The translations under genes were made by a program, and so were the position numbers. The notes under the pieces are model-generated. The model ran no database searches. It was not told the origin of the DNA and worked only from the letters and a program-made list of their open reading frames with translations. A stretch of DNA of 64,000 nucleotides from Alistipes sp. (GTDB lineage: Bacteria; Bacteroidota; Bacteroidia; Bacteroidales; Rikenellaceae), in the NCBI GenBank assembly GCA_017502025.1, contig JAFVVS010000103.1:1-64000 (forward strand), written 5' to 3'. Positions within the stretch are counted from its first letter, which is position 1. Each line of letters begins with the position of its first letter. Positions 55,237-64,000 of the stretch are shown here, in pieces.

Positions 55237-58200
55237 TTAGTAACGAATTTGAACACTGAATATGATGGTGCGAGCCTTCGGATAAGCACCATTATCCATA
55301 CGACGAATGGTCGAGCCGCTGGAATTTGTCGATACATCAGGGTCGTAGCCGTTGTAGTTCTTCCACAAGAAGAGGTTCTCGCCACTTGCGCTGACGGTGA
55401 TGTCACGCAGGTGCTTGGTCTTCTTGCGAAGGTCGAAGGTGTAACCCAAGGAGATGTTCTTCAAACGGATGTACGAAGCATCGTAGACCATACTCGAACT
55501 TGGCAATTCGTCACTGCGATATGCGCCAGGGATGTTCGACTCAGGATTTCGTACTGGATGCCAAGCATCGAGCATATAGCGATATTGGTTGGTGTAGGAG
55601 CTACCCTTCATCCACAACTCCGAGAGGTTGTAGATCTTACCTCCGAGCGAGTAGTTGAAATAGACGCTCAAACGGAACTTTCCGATGTGGAAGGTGTTCT
55701 GCAAACCTCCGTAGAGGATAGGGTCTGCCGAGCCGAGATATACGAGGTCATCCTCGTTGAGTGCTCCGTCGTGGTTGGTATCCACATAGTAGGCGTAGCC
55801 CGGCTTGTAGCGGCTCGAACTACTCGATACGTAGGCCTTTGTCTCGGTGTTGCGGTTAATCTGATCCTGAGTGTGCCATACGCCGGCCTGCTGGAAACCC
55901 CACAATGCATTGAGTGGATAGCCATTGACATATCCGTACATCATATAGGAGTTGTTCGTAGGCGAAGAGTAGGCTGCGATATAGTCGCTCGAACCTGTGT
56001 CGAGCACCAATTGCGAGTTGTGCGCAATGGTGAAGGTTGTATCCCAACTAAACTTCTTGCGTGTGATGTTGTGCGAGGTGATGCTGAACTCTACACCCTT
56101 ATTCTCGGTTGCACCAATATTGGTGTAGCGAGAGTCGAAACCGGTGCTTGTAGGGAGCTTCACCGAGAGCAACAAGTCGGTAGTGAGGGAGTAGTAAGCC
56201 TCCAACGAGAACTCCAATCGCTTATCCAATACCGAGAAGTCGATACCTGCGTTATACATAGTGGTCTTCTCCCAAGTCAAATCCTTGCTCTCCAAGCGAG
56301 AAGGATAGACCGCCAACGGCTGGTTATAGCCGAAGAGGTAACCACTTGTGCTGCTTGACAACGCCTCCATCGAACGATAGTACGAGATAGCATCGTTACC
56401 CGAAACACCCGCACTGAGTCGCAACGAGAGGTCGTCTAACCAATTCACCTGCTTCATAAACGGCTCCTTCGAAATCATCCACTTGAATGCTCCCGATGGG
56501 AAGAAGGCGTATTTGTTGTTGGCTGCAAAGTTCGACGAGCCATCGACACGAGCCGTAAAGGTGAAGTAGTAGCGCTTCTTGTAGTTGTAGTTGAAGCGAC
56601 CAAGCACCGAATTACGGGTGCGCTCGTTGAACGAAGATGCCGGCGAGAGGTTGTTCTTATCGGGAATAGCCGCCATATTGTTCCACTTGATATCGTCGCT
56701 CAAATAGCCCGTACCCTTCAACGAGAAGTTGTGCTGCTGGAACTTCTCCACGGTGAAGCCAACCATCAAATCCAAGTTGTGCAGACGACGGAAGGTTTTC
56801 TTATAGGAGAGTGTATTCTCATTGGTGAGTCGATGCTCGTCGGTCTCGGCACGATAGGCCACAGCACCCTGGTTGATAGCCTCGTAGGTCGGACGAGTCG
56901 ATGGGTAGAACTCGTAGGTGTGACGCTGGAACACATAGTAGTTGAAGCGAGAACGGAAGGTTAAGCCCTTTGCCAAGTTGATAGTGATATTTGGCGAGAG
57001 GGTAAACATCTTTCGTGTGGTCTCGTTGGTAATGAGGTGAGCGTCCAAGTATGGCGAGTTGTATGGCTGACCACCATCGAAACCTGTACCCCAGAGGATA
57101 TTCACGGTGTCGGTGGGCGACTGCATAGGGTTGAGGAAGATGGCTCCATTCCAATAGTTAACGCCACCCACAGCAACCTTGTTGTTGTCGTTCATACGGT
57201 ACTCGTAGTTCATATTGATACCCAAGCGCAACCACTTGAAGAGCTGATATTGCGCATTCAGACGACCTGTCAGACGCTCCATACCCGAGCAGATGATGAT
57301 ACCGTCATTCTTGTGGTAGCCAAACGAGGTGAAGTAGTTGTACTTCTTCGATCCGCCCGAAACGCTCAAATTGTAGTTCTGGTACATACCCGTGCGAGTG
57401 ATGACATCCTGCCAATCGGTACCCTTGCCATAGGCATTAGGGTCGAGGTACTTGTAGTCACTCTCCGGCTTTGTGCCAGGACCTCCCGAGTTGTTGAGGT
57501 GCACATCGTTGCGGTATTGAGCAAACTCCGAAGCGTTCATCACATCGAGCTTGCGAGGCAACTGCGAGAATCCGAGGTCGGTCTTGAAGGTGATACGAGG
57601 CTTCGAGCCCGAGTCGGAACCACCCTTTGTGGTCACGATGATTACACCATTAGCACCTCTTGCTCCGTAGATAGCGGTCGACGAGGCATCCTTCAACACC
57701 GAGATAGACTTGATATCCGAAGGGTTGAGGTCGCCCAAGTCCGACACACCGTCCATCACGCCATCCACCACGATGAGCGGCTCGTTCGAGGCGGTGATAG
57801 AGCGGGTACCACGAATACGAATTGAGGTCGAAGCGCCAGGCTCACCTGTTGTCGACATAATATCGGCACCTGCAACACGACCCTGCAACGCCTGGTCGAT
57901 TGACGAAACGGGAGCGTCGGCAATCTCCGACATCTTAACCGTAGAAACCGAGCCTGTCAAGTCGCTCTTCGCCACCGAGCCATAACCGATAACCACAACC
58001 TCATCCACCTTGACATTGTCCTGCGTAAGGGAGATGTTGATGGTGGTGTGAGAGTTGATTTTAACCTTTTGCGAAGTGTAACCGAGGTACTGCACCTCCA
58101 ACACTCCGTTTGCAGGCACTTGGAGGGTGTATTTACCCTGCAAGTCGGAGGATGTTCCGATGGTTGTTCCCTCAACCGATACGGCAGCACCTACGAGTGC

Positions 58201-58350
58201 CTGCTTGTTCGAGGCGTCCGTAATCGTTCCGCTGACGGTAATCTTCTTATCCTGCGCCAATGCCGATGCCGGAAGGAGCAGTGTTGCTGCCATAAACATC
58301 AGGGCAACGAAGCGTGCGGAGCCTGTGATATGTTTGAATATATGTTTCAT
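55237..58350 (-). CDS. SusC/RagA family TonB-linked outer-membrane transporter (operon gene 4)
   Basis: This 1037-residue TonB-dependent barrel imports the ligand held by SusD. A signal peptide ends near residue 33. A carboxypeptidase-like regulatory domain follows (about 36-115, VSGTITDASNKQALVGA), then the SusC-specific DEVVVIGYGSVAKSDLTGS and the plug with IRIRGTRSI and YGARGANGVIIVTTKGG. A 22-strand barrel ends in a terminal tyrosine (SVQIRY). It is complete. No anti-sigma or STN domain is fused, so it is not an obvious sigma-signalling transporter. It lies 22 bases after the EEP gene. Confidence 0.95.
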   Translation of the reverse strand: MKHIFKHITGSARFVALMFMAATLLLPASALAQDKKITVSGTITDASNKQALVGAAVSVEGTTIGTSSDLQGKYTLQVPANGVLEVQYLGYTSQKVKINSHTTINISLTQDNVKVDEVVVIGYGSVAKSDLTGSVSTVKMSEIADAPVSSIDQALQGRVAGADIMSTTGEPGASTSIRIRGTRSITASNEPLIVVDGVMDGVSDLGDLNPSDIKSISVLKDASSTAIYGARGANGVIIVTTKGGSDSGSKPRITFKTDLGFSQLPRKLDVMNASEFAQYRNDVHLNNSGGPGTKPESDYKYLDPNAYGKGTDWQDVITRTGMYQNYNLSVSGGSKKYNYFTSFGYHKNDGIIICSGMERLTGRLNAQYQLFKWLRLGINMNYEYRMNDNNKVAVGGVNYWNGAIFLNPMQSPTDTVNILWGTGFDGGQPYNSPYLDAHLITNETTRKMFTLSPNITINLAKGLTFRSRFNYYVFQRHTYEFYPSTRPTYEAINQGAVAYRAETDEHRLTNENTLSYKKTFRRLHNLDLMVGFTVEKFQQHNFSLKGTGYLSDDIKWNNMAAIPDKNNLSPASSFNERTRNSVLGRFNYNYKKRYYFTFTARVDGSSNFAANNKYAFFPSGAFKWMISKEPFMKQVNWLDDLSLRLSAGVSGNDAISYYRSMEALSSSTSGYLFGYNQPLAVYPSRLESKDLTWEKTTMYNAGIDFSVLDKRLEFSLEAYYSLTTDLLLSVKLPTSTGFDSRYTNIGATENKGVEFSITSHNITRKKFSWDTTFTIAHNSQLVLDTGSSDYIAAYSSPTNNSYMMYGYVNGYPLNALWGFQQAGVWHTQDQINRNTETKAYVSSSSSRYKPGYAYYVDTNHDGALNEDDLVYLGSADPILYGGLQNTFHIGKFRLSVYFNYSLGGKIYNLSELWMKGSSYTNQYRYMLDAWHPVRNPESNIPGAYRSDELPSSSMVYDASYIRLKNISLGYTFDLRKKTKHLRDITVSASGENLFLWKNYNGYDPDVSTNSSGSTIRRMDNGAYPKARTIIFSVQIRY

Positions 58351-58372
58351 AATCTCTTGCTATTTCGAAACC

Positions 58373-59356
58373 TTACTCATAGATGTTGAATTCGGCCAAT
58401 ACAGGATAGTGATCCGAATACTTCCAAACACCCGAGCCGTTGTTGATTGCCACACCATTTGGCGAGTACATAATCTTCTCTATCTGGGCAAAGCCATAGA
58501 GGAAGTCGATGGATTTGAGTGACTTACGCATCGACTCTGTGCCGAAGATGTAGTCGATATACGACTTGGTGTAGTTGTTCATCTCTGCCCACAAATCGTA
58601 GTAGGAGTTCTTGCGTACCTCACGGTCAACATCGTCGCCCGAGCCATCGTTGAAGTCGCCCATCATCAACCAATTCTGCTCGGTGTAGTGAGCCTCCGAG
58701 TTGATGGTCTCGGCCATATAGAAATTCACCTCGTTCATACGAATGGTGTTTGCGTTGTTCACATTCGATGGTTGCAAGTGCAGATTTACCAAATTCACAA
58801 CATAGCTATCCGAGAAGTGTACCTTGGCGTGAACAGCACCGTGCGAAACCTTCACCTGGCTGTTGCCACGCAAGCGTGAAACGAGCTCGATAGGGTACTT
58901 CGAGGTGATAACCACAGGGTAGTTGTCGAGGTATGGGCCCATAACCACATACTTGTGTCCCCAACGCTCTGCCAACTCGACCCAGCCCGTAGGATTATCC
59001 CACTTCTCCTCTATATACTTCTGGTCGGCATAAGGGAGGTAGCGACCATAGTGTGAGAGGTTCTTGCCGTCGACATCCCAGTGGGTTGCCGCCTCCTGAA
59101 TGCAGAATACATCGGGATTAATCTCGTTGATGTAGGCTACGAAGTTGTTGTAGTTGTTGAATTGGTCACACCACATTCCATCCTGAATATTCCAACTGAG
59201 GAGTTTGAACGAGCCGTTGAATACTGCCGACTCGGACTCCACCGCAAGAGGTGTGTCGCCCGACACCTGTTTTGTTCCGCAGGATGCGAGCGCAAGCGTA
59301 GCAACCATCGCACAGATGATAGCTACTATGTTCTTAAATTTAGAATTCGTCATCAT
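58373..59356 (-). CDS. Secreted endonuclease/exonuclease/phosphatase family lipoprotein (operon gene 3)
   Basis: This EEP-fold protein has about 327 residues and a lipobox (LALASCG, Cys26), so it is likely anchored in the envelope or on the surface. Active-site positions are N56 in SWNIQDGMW, E88 in CIQEAATHW, H in LVNLHLQP, DFN in MMGDFNDGSG and YSDHYPV near the C-terminus. It is a paralogue of the last operon gene (47003), which has a plain signal peptide instead. The ATG at 59356 (or 59353) overlaps the stop of the BACON gene by about 17 bases, so the two are translationally coupled. Confidence 0.87.
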   Translation of the reverse strand: MMTNSKFKNIVAIICAMVATLALASCGTKQVSGDTPLAVESESAVFNGSFKLLSWNIQDGMWCDQFNNYNNFVAYINEINPDVFCIQEAATHWDVDGKNLSHYGRYLPYADQKYIEEKWDNPTGWVELAERWGHKYVVMGPYLDNYPVVITSKYPIELVSRLRGNSQVKVSHGAVHAKVHFSDSYVVNLVNLHLQPSNVNNANTIRMNEVNFYMAETINSEAHYTEQNWLMMGDFNDGSGDDVDREVRKNSYYDLWAEMNNYTKSYIDYIFGTESMRKSLKSIDFLYGFAQIEKIMYSPNGVAINNGSGVWKYSDHYPVLAEFNIYE

Positions 59357-60059
59357 CTTCGCCTGGTTTAATAGGTTCAAACATCTCCGGAACGACCGGC
59401 TTTGCCGTCTGCAAAATCTCCGCCGTGGAGGTGAAGGTATCGCCCCACGCATCGGTATAAGCGATTGTGGCGGTAGCCTTGCGGTCAGTGTCCTCGCTCT
59501 CGTTCTTGCTGTGAGCAATCACGATTTCGGTTCCATTTGTGCTGATTCGATGGCTTGTAATCCATTCGCAATCGCCCGTGATGGAGTACTCGATGTCGCC
59601 TGCCTCGTAGATCGAGAGGTTGGTGTTTATGGCCAAGACATTCTCCTCCGAGTTGTGGGTGAATACAAACTGCTTCTCACGGAACTCCAACTTCGGAGTG
59701 ATACCGCTCTGGCGGAAGTAGATTGTCACCGAGGTGAATTGGTCGGCCGTGATGACGGTGAATACCGCCTGGCGACGCAAGCCTCGACGCACACCATCGA
59801 ACTTATTCTCCTTGTACTTCACCGAGAATGCGCCTATGCCATCTCCGTGGTCGGGGCCGACGAATTCGCACCACTCCTTCGATGCTTCATCCATCGTTAC
59901 GCTCCACTTTCCCGTAGTAGTCACGCCGAACGAGTGAACACCCTCGTCGGCAGTAACAACGACGATCTGGTCGCTATTTTGTGTTATAATCTCCTCCTCT
60001 TGGCAACCGCACGCCACGATAAGCAGTGCGGCAAGGAGCAATTTTATCATCTTTTTCAT
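59340..60059 (-). CDS. BACON domain lipoprotein (operon gene 2)
   Basis: This 239-residue lipoprotein (LIVACGCQ at the N-terminus) is made of two BACON-like immunoglobulin folds (about 25-120 and 125-220). It contains the typical WSV...W alternation, the FRQSG end of the first unit and the ILQTAKP end of the second. BACON domains mediate binding or spacing in surface glycan systems and have no enzymatic activity. The acidic C-terminus (PGEDDDEF) overlaps the next gene. Confidence 0.8.
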   Translation of the reverse strand: MKKMIKLLLAALLIVACGCQEEEIITQNSDQIVVVTADEGVHSFGVTTTGKWSVTMDEASKEWCEFVGPDHGDGIGAFSVKYKENKFDGVRRGLRRQAVFTVITADQFTSVTIYFRQSGITPKLEFREKQFVFTHNSEENVLAINTNLSIYEAGDIEYSITGDCEWITSHRISTNGTEIVIAHSKNESEDTDRKATATIAYTDAWGDTFTSTAEILQTAKPVVPEMFEPIKPGEDDDEF

Positions 60060-60071
60060 ATTACGCTCCTC

Positions 60072-63000
60072 CTATTTTTTGATACAACGAACTCCCATTG
60101 CTGTTACAGGTGCCCAGTTAGCAGTGTCGGCATTACGAGCTCCTGCGCCCGTGCCCCAGAAGATGAACAACTGCTTAGAACTGTTTGTTGTTGCTCCAGC
60201 AAAGTTGGCATTAGGGCTATACACTGTTGTCCACAAACCGTAGAAATTGCGCAAACCGCTCACGGCGTGCCACAAGAACTCGCCCTCTCGCTCGATGTAG
60301 TAACCACCCTTGCAGTTGCCCTCGGCAGCCAAGTGTGCAGTAGGTTTGGTCGCCTCATTCACCGCTTTGAGGTCGGCAACGATGGTTGCAGTCAGTGGCA
60401 ACTCATAGCCATAAGGGCACGGATCGTACTGCTTGTGCTTCTCGTCGGAGTAGTTCCACGAAGCCTTTTCGTGCGAAGGGTCCATACTCCATATCTTGTT
60501 CCAATGGCGAGATGATGTGTTGTTTGTTTGACAACCGATAAAGAGCGGTGACTTTGTAGCCGAAGCGTTTGTCTCCCAGAATGCCTGGGTAATGCTGCTG
60601 GTAAATCGCTTCATAACAGATACCGGTATTGCACCGCCTGCGCCACCTGCACCACCTACGGTGATAAGGTCTGCCGATGGATAGTAGTAGGTTGGAGTAT
60701 TCTCGTCCGACTGACCCAAACGGTTTGCCCACGCCTCGTGGGTGTAGTTCTTTGCGTAAGGGAATGGCGACGGACGACCCCACTGGTAGAGCATACCGCC
60801 CGAAGCGAGAAAGTCGGCATCGGTCATAGCCTCCATCTCGGCCTTCGAGGTCGGCACCTTCAAAGCACCAAGGTTGCGGTCGAAGTAGGTGTGCGAGCCC
60901 AATACCACATCCTTTGGCTGACCTGCGCCAGGACACCACAAGTGCCAAGCCCAGAGCACCATTCCATTCTCTATGGTGACAATCGAAGCGTTACCCTCCG
61001 AGCCGTCGTAGTAGAACGACACACTCTGGCTATTGTTGCAGGTGTGAACGCTCGAAATCATACCTCTGTTCAACTCGAAGAGTGTTCCTGCGATAGCGTT
61101 TTGGCTGATTACGGCAGTGCCATCCTCGTCATTGTCGTAGCCACCCTTGATCTTGGCATCGAACATATACCAGCCCTTCTTGTTAGGCATAACGAAGCAG
61201 TTTGCATACTTGCCACCCTCGGTGAGGTTGGTGCATTTGATTGTCGAAATGGCTGTCTCGCTGCACACGGCACGCTCTGTGGTGAGTGCGGATGTCACGC
61301 TCTTGATTGTAGCACCCAAAGTGCCATCCACCGCAATCGACAACTCCTCCGCATCGTAAGTTGCAGCAGGAATAGCCACATAGAACACCTGGCTTGCTCC
61401 GTTGCTGATTGCCACAGGGCTCTCCATAACAAGGCGGATGTTGTTTTTTGCCGAAGTAAAGAGCACGGTCGGCTCCTCCTCGTAGCTCATATCCACATCG
61501 GCAACGCCCGCCAAAGGCTTGCTCTTGCTGGTGATGTCGATACCCCAAATTTGGCAGTCGTAGTTTGCCACCACCTCGATTGCGAGGATGGAGGTGAGGA
61601 GGTTGAGCTGTGCCACACCCTCCTTGCTACGACCAACATATATCTGCGACTCCTTTGCCACAGCCTCCTCGGTGTAGAGCTGACTCTCGGGGAAGGTGAT
61701 TGTAGCCTTGGTGTCAAGCGACCTAACGGCCGATGCAGGATATGCCACATTGAACGGCTCGTTAGGTGTTCCTACGGCAACAACTCGGTTTCTCTTGCTG
61801 CCCGCAGCACCGAGTATCGTCGATACGATGCCCTTGCCTCGTGCCTCGTTGTAGATCGAGAGCTGGTCACCCTCGCTCCACGCCACCTTTCCGTACTCAA
61901 CATCTTCGAGTATGATGTCGATAGTCTGGTAGGTGATATCCTCGGCGATAGTCGCCAAGTTCATTCGCTTGATTATGACCTTCTCGGCAACAGTAGCCGT
62001 GAGTGTCTCGCCATTGTCGGCGGTCACGGTCACTGCCAAGTCGTCGTACTCGCCTGCCGGCAACGAGATGTAGAACATCTTCGGAGCATCGAGCGAAGCC
62101 TCCGGTAACTCGGCACTTGTATCCAAGGTGATAATCTGCTTTGCACCCGACTCCGCCTCCGAGCAGAGGTAGTCGTTTGCAGTGTCGAATACGAGTCTGC
62201 CCGCCAAAGGCTTCGACGAGCCGACTTCGATATGTTTGATTCTGAGATTTGCCTTTACATTTACAGCCAAAACACCCATAACATACTCGAACGAGAGCTT
62301 CTCGCCTGTGGCAGCCTTTGCAACCATAAGTGGCGTATTCTCAACGAATTGCGAGAGCAACGATGGGTTGTAGGTCTGCTTGCTGTCGGTCGATATGGTG
62401 AGCTTACCCTCCGAAAGCGATGCTTGGGCATTGTATGGATAGTAGGCCACGATGTCGCCGTTGGCTGTTGCGCCCACGAACTGCGCCTCGGCTTTGCCCA
62501 CCGATGACGACTCGATGGCGTAGAGGGTATTCTTCGAATCCTCGCTGAATACGCCTATTGTCGCACCCTTTGCCCAGGTGCGAGGGGTAGCCTCGACCAA
62601 CTCGCCAAGCGTGAGCGACTCGAAGTCGGCTACGATAGTGCCACTCGACATCGCCTCGGTGCACTGCAACGAGGTCACTCGCTTCACGGTGTATGCGCCA
62701 TTGAGCCTCTTCGATATCTCGCCTTTGTCGGTCTTGACCGTGATTGCAAGGTCGGTGTAGGTTGCCGATGGAAGGAGTGCGTGGATGAGCGCAGGAGCCT
62801 CCTCGGTTGCTACAACTCCCTCGCCACAATCTACGGTGAGCGAGTAGAGCGAACGAGCCACTGCCGAAGCCTCCATATCGTTCTCGAAGTCGAATGCTAT
62901 GCGTCCTGCCAATGGCTGACTACTGCTCGAAAGAGTTATGGAGCGAACTGTGAAGTTGCCCTTGATCTGAATGTCCAAAGAGCCGTAGAGATAGCCGAAA

Positions 63001-63461
63001 TCGACAACGCCGTCGGTAGATTTTGCCACATAGAGGTTGTTGTGCTGCTCGAATTGTGCAACGAGGTCGGCATTGTAGTTTTGGGTATCGGGCAAAGTGA
63101 GCGAGATCTTCGACCCTTCGGCCGTAACATCCTTGTCGTAAGGGTAGTAGGCGTAGATGTCGCCCTTGACCTCTGCTCCGTAGAAGAGTCCTTCGGCAGC
63201 TCCGTCGTAGGAGTTGAAGAGCGAATACTTGGCATTCTCGCCACCCTCTTTGCCGAATACTCCGATGTGGGTTAATGTGTTCCAGGTGTGGGTTGTTTCG
63301 CTCTCCAACAGAGCCTCCGCAGTCGTGATTTTCAGCTGCGAGGTTGTGGCTGTGAGCGTTGTACGACCATTGGTTGGCACTTCGTCCACACCATTGTCGG
63401 GTGTGACACACCCCGAAAGAGATAGAACCACACAAAGTATCGTGAAGTAGAATCTTTTCAT
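60072..63461 (-). CDS. Large fimbrillin-like lipoprotein with three tandem domains (operon gene 1)
   Basis: This 1129-residue lipoprotein (SLSGCV, about Cys18) has three consecutive fimbrillin/Mfa-like units at about 50-265, 285-515 and 535-755. Each has an IGVF/LSIY strand, an AYYPY-type motif (the third reads VAYPAS), a YVAKS/MVAKA/YVGRS strand, and PLAG marking the middle. The C-terminal part (about 780-1129) is of the Fibrobacter-paralogous type: VLWAWHLW, YFDRNLGAL, LYQWGRPSPFPY, YDPCPYGYELP and GVRCIKK. It is probably a surface adhesin or binding protein and not a pilus subunit, since single fimbrillins are ~300-450 residues. It leads the operon. The upstream region is very AT-rich without a TAnnTTTG box. 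Confidence 0.78.
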   Translation of the reverse strand: MKRFYFTILCVVLSLSGCVTPDNGVDEVPTNGRTTLTATTSQLKITTAEALLESETTHTWNTLTHIGVFGKEGGENAKYSLFNSYDGAAEGLFYGAEVKGDIYAYYPYDKDVTAEGSKISLTLPDTQNYNADLVAQFEQHNNLYVAKSTDGVVDFGYLYGSLDIQIKGNFTVRSITLSSSSQPLAGRIAFDFENDMEASAVARSLYSLTVDCGEGVVATEEAPALIHALLPSATYTDLAITVKTDKGEISKRLNGAYTVKRVTSLQCTEAMSSGTIVADFESLTLGELVEATPRTWAKGATIGVFSEDSKNTLYAIESSSVGKAEAQFVGATANGDIVAYYPYNAQASLSEGKLTISTDSKQTYNPSLLSQFVENTPLMVAKAATGEKLSFEYVMGVLAVNVKANLRIKHIEVGSSKPLAGRLVFDTANDYLCSEAESGAKQIITLDTSAELPEASLDAPKMFYISLPAGEYDDLAVTVTADNGETLTATVAEKVIIKRMNLATIAEDITYQTIDIILEDVEYGKVAWSEGDQLSIYNEARGKGIVSTILGAAGSKRNRVVAVGTPNEPFNVAYPASAVRSLDTKATITFPESQLYTEEAVAKESQIYVGRSKEGVAQLNLLTSILAIEVVANYDCQIWGIDITSKSKPLAGVADVDMSYEEEPTVLFTSAKNNIRLVMESPVAISNGASQVFYVAIPAATYDAEELSIAVDGTLGATIKSVTSALTTERAVCSETAISTIKCTNLTEGGKYANCFVMPNKKGWYMFDAKIKGGYDNDEDGTAVISQNAIAGTLFELNRGMISSVHTCNNSQSVSFYYDGSEGNASIVTIENGMVLWAWHLWCPGAGQPKDVVLGSHTYFDRNLGALKVPTSKAEMEAMTDADFLASGGMLYQWGRPSPFPYAKNYTHEAWANRLGQSDENTPTYYYPSADLITVGGAGGAGGAIPVSVMKRFTSSITQAFWETNASATKSPLFIGCQTNNTSSRHWNKIWSMDPSHEKASWNYSDEKHKQYDPCPYGYELPLTATIVADLKAVNEATKPTAHLAAEGNCKGGYYIEREGEFLWHAVSGLRNFYGLWTTVYSPNANFAGATTNSSKQLFIFWGTGAGARNADTANWAPVTAMGVRCIKK

Positions 63462-63584
63462 ACGAGTTAGTCTTTACTATATATATAATATAGGTATGGT
63501 TGGTTTTGTAGGTTGCTCTTGTTGGGTGCAGAGCCTTTGGGGCGGAGCACCTTGTCGAGCTTGCGACATAGTCGCAATAGGTAT
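63462..63584. other. Upstream region of the nine-gene operon
   Basis: It holds an AT-rich stretch (ATATATATAATATAGG, about 63479-63494) close to the first start codon, then mixed sequence. No TAnnTTTG box on the minus strand and no obvious operator was seen, so the operon may use another sigma factor or partial readthrough from the gene to the right. Confidence 0.4.
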
Positions 63585-63617
63585 AAAGACGGGGCGTAGG
63601 ATCACCCGCCCCGTCTT
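63585..63617 (-). terminator. Hairpin terminator after the truncated surface-protein gene
   Basis: The 11-pair GC-rich stem AAGACGGGGCG / CGCCCCGTCTT (63586-63596 and 63607-63617) has only a short T run (TTTA) on the minus strand. It separates the right-edge gene from the nine-gene operon and may only partly terminate. Confidence 0.7.
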
Positions 63618-63632
63618 GAAAATTGTAGTATA

Positions 63633-64000
63633 TTAGAACTTACCTCTACGGCAACGAACATTGTAAGCCTGAGCATTTACCTGCTTAGTTGCGCTCTCGG
63701 TAGTAATACCTGGCTCAATGTAGCCGTTTGCTACCTCACCAAACGCCATAGCACCAGCCATACCTGTAACACACTCAGAACAAGTGTAAGTATTCTTGTT
63801 GTTGGTATTTACTACATAGATGTAACCGCAGTTAGCATACTGACCGGCAACGCCTGTAATACCCGATGTTCTGTTACCGCAGCAAGGCCAGTACATAGGA
63901 ACAGAGTTACCATCCTTATCCTTCATATCGTTGAGGTACATACCGTAGAACTTGAAGCCCGACTTGTAGGTCGCATCATCCTCCTTAGCACGAGTATAAC
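63633..64000 (-). CDS. Surface-protein C-terminal fragment, runs off the right edge
   Basis: About 122 C-terminal residues are present and the frame is open to the window end (reading YTRAKEDDATYKSGFKFYGM at the edge). The first internal ATG is at 63941, but the frame clearly continues upstream. The segment ends AYNVRCRRGKF, which resembles the VRC ends of Fibrobacter-paralogous-type domains such as that of the neighbouring 1129-residue protein (GVRCIKK). Two cysteine pairs (CC and CSEC) are present. It is probably a secreted or surface protein, and a specific family cannot be assigned from the fragment. Confidence 0.6.
   Translation of the reverse strand, partial: YTRAKEDDATYKSGFKFYGMYLNDMKDKDGNSVPMYWPCCGNRTSGITGVAGQYANCGYIYVVNTNNKNTYTCSECVTGMAGAMAFGEVANGYIEPGITTESATKQVNAQAYNVRCRRGKF

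Noticed and set aside
63520..63584. Small structured RNA upstream of the nine-gene operon (GCAGAGCC..GGCGGAGC)
   Set aside because: Only short, weak complementarities; no recognisable riboswitch or ncRNA core.

Overview
The window is from a member of the Bacteroidota, most likely the Bacteroidales and close to Alistipes/Rikenellaceae. The phylum call rests on -7 promoter boxes of the form TAnnTTTG with little Shine-Dalgarno signal, a SusC/SusD pair, DUF5689, BACON and fimbrillin-like lipoproteins, a MurF-Alr fusion and a DAHP synthase-chorismate mutase fusion. The genus is an inference. No rRNA, tRNA, CRISPR array, insertion sequence or prophage was found.

Layout. 1-4554: the C-terminal half of a ketopantoate reductase (minus) butts directly onto rpoC (plus) at about 494-504. 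That rpoC lacks its first ~70 codons and has an in-frame amber at 3400, so the left edge is either a chimeric join or a damaged locus. 4676-7939 (plus): xerD, recO, pgk. 8305-19505 (minus): amidase, GH3 beta-glucosidase, MlaD, mutS2, murF-alr, an RsmI-like methylase and aroF-chorismate mutase. 19621-30226 (plus): lptD, grpE, dnaJ, a small membrane protein, mutL, rhomboid, a membrane-anchored EEP protein and GH20. uvrB (30491-32548) sits between two ~110-bp inverted repeats. 32771-37043 (minus): two tandem M3 metallopeptidases. 37098-38903 (plus): rsmE and a split chromate transporter. 38900-41084 (minus): glutamine cyclotransferase, M20 peptidase and a small membrane protein. 41201-46931 (plus): tig, clpP, clpX, tkt. 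47003-63461 (minus): a nine-gene operon. A truncated surface-protein gene runs off the right edge.

How the genes work together. Most of the window is ordinary housekeeping: chaperones and proteolysis (grpE-dnaJ, tig-clpP-clpX), DNA repair (recO, mutS2, mutL, uvrB, xerD), envelope and wall building (lptD, mlaD, murF-alr, amidase) and central metabolism (pgk, tkt, aroF). The accessory part is the 16.4-kb operon: three-domain fimbrillin-like lipoprotein, BACON lipoprotein, EEP hydrolase, SusC, SusD, two DUF5689 lipoproteins, metallo-beta-lactamase-fold hydrolase and a second EEP hydrolase. It looks like a SusCD uptake locus whose visible enzymes are phosphodiesterase or nuclease-like folds instead of glycosidases. 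The substrate is unknown.

The most unusual non-coding signals are five long imperfect palindromes, four of which start within 3 nt of a stop codon. They share the architecture of the inner hairpin, while the arms differ between copies but match within each copy. A second signal is a family of heptanucleotide tandem repeats that fills many intergenic gaps and, before pgk and uvrB, lies directly upstream of the -7 box.
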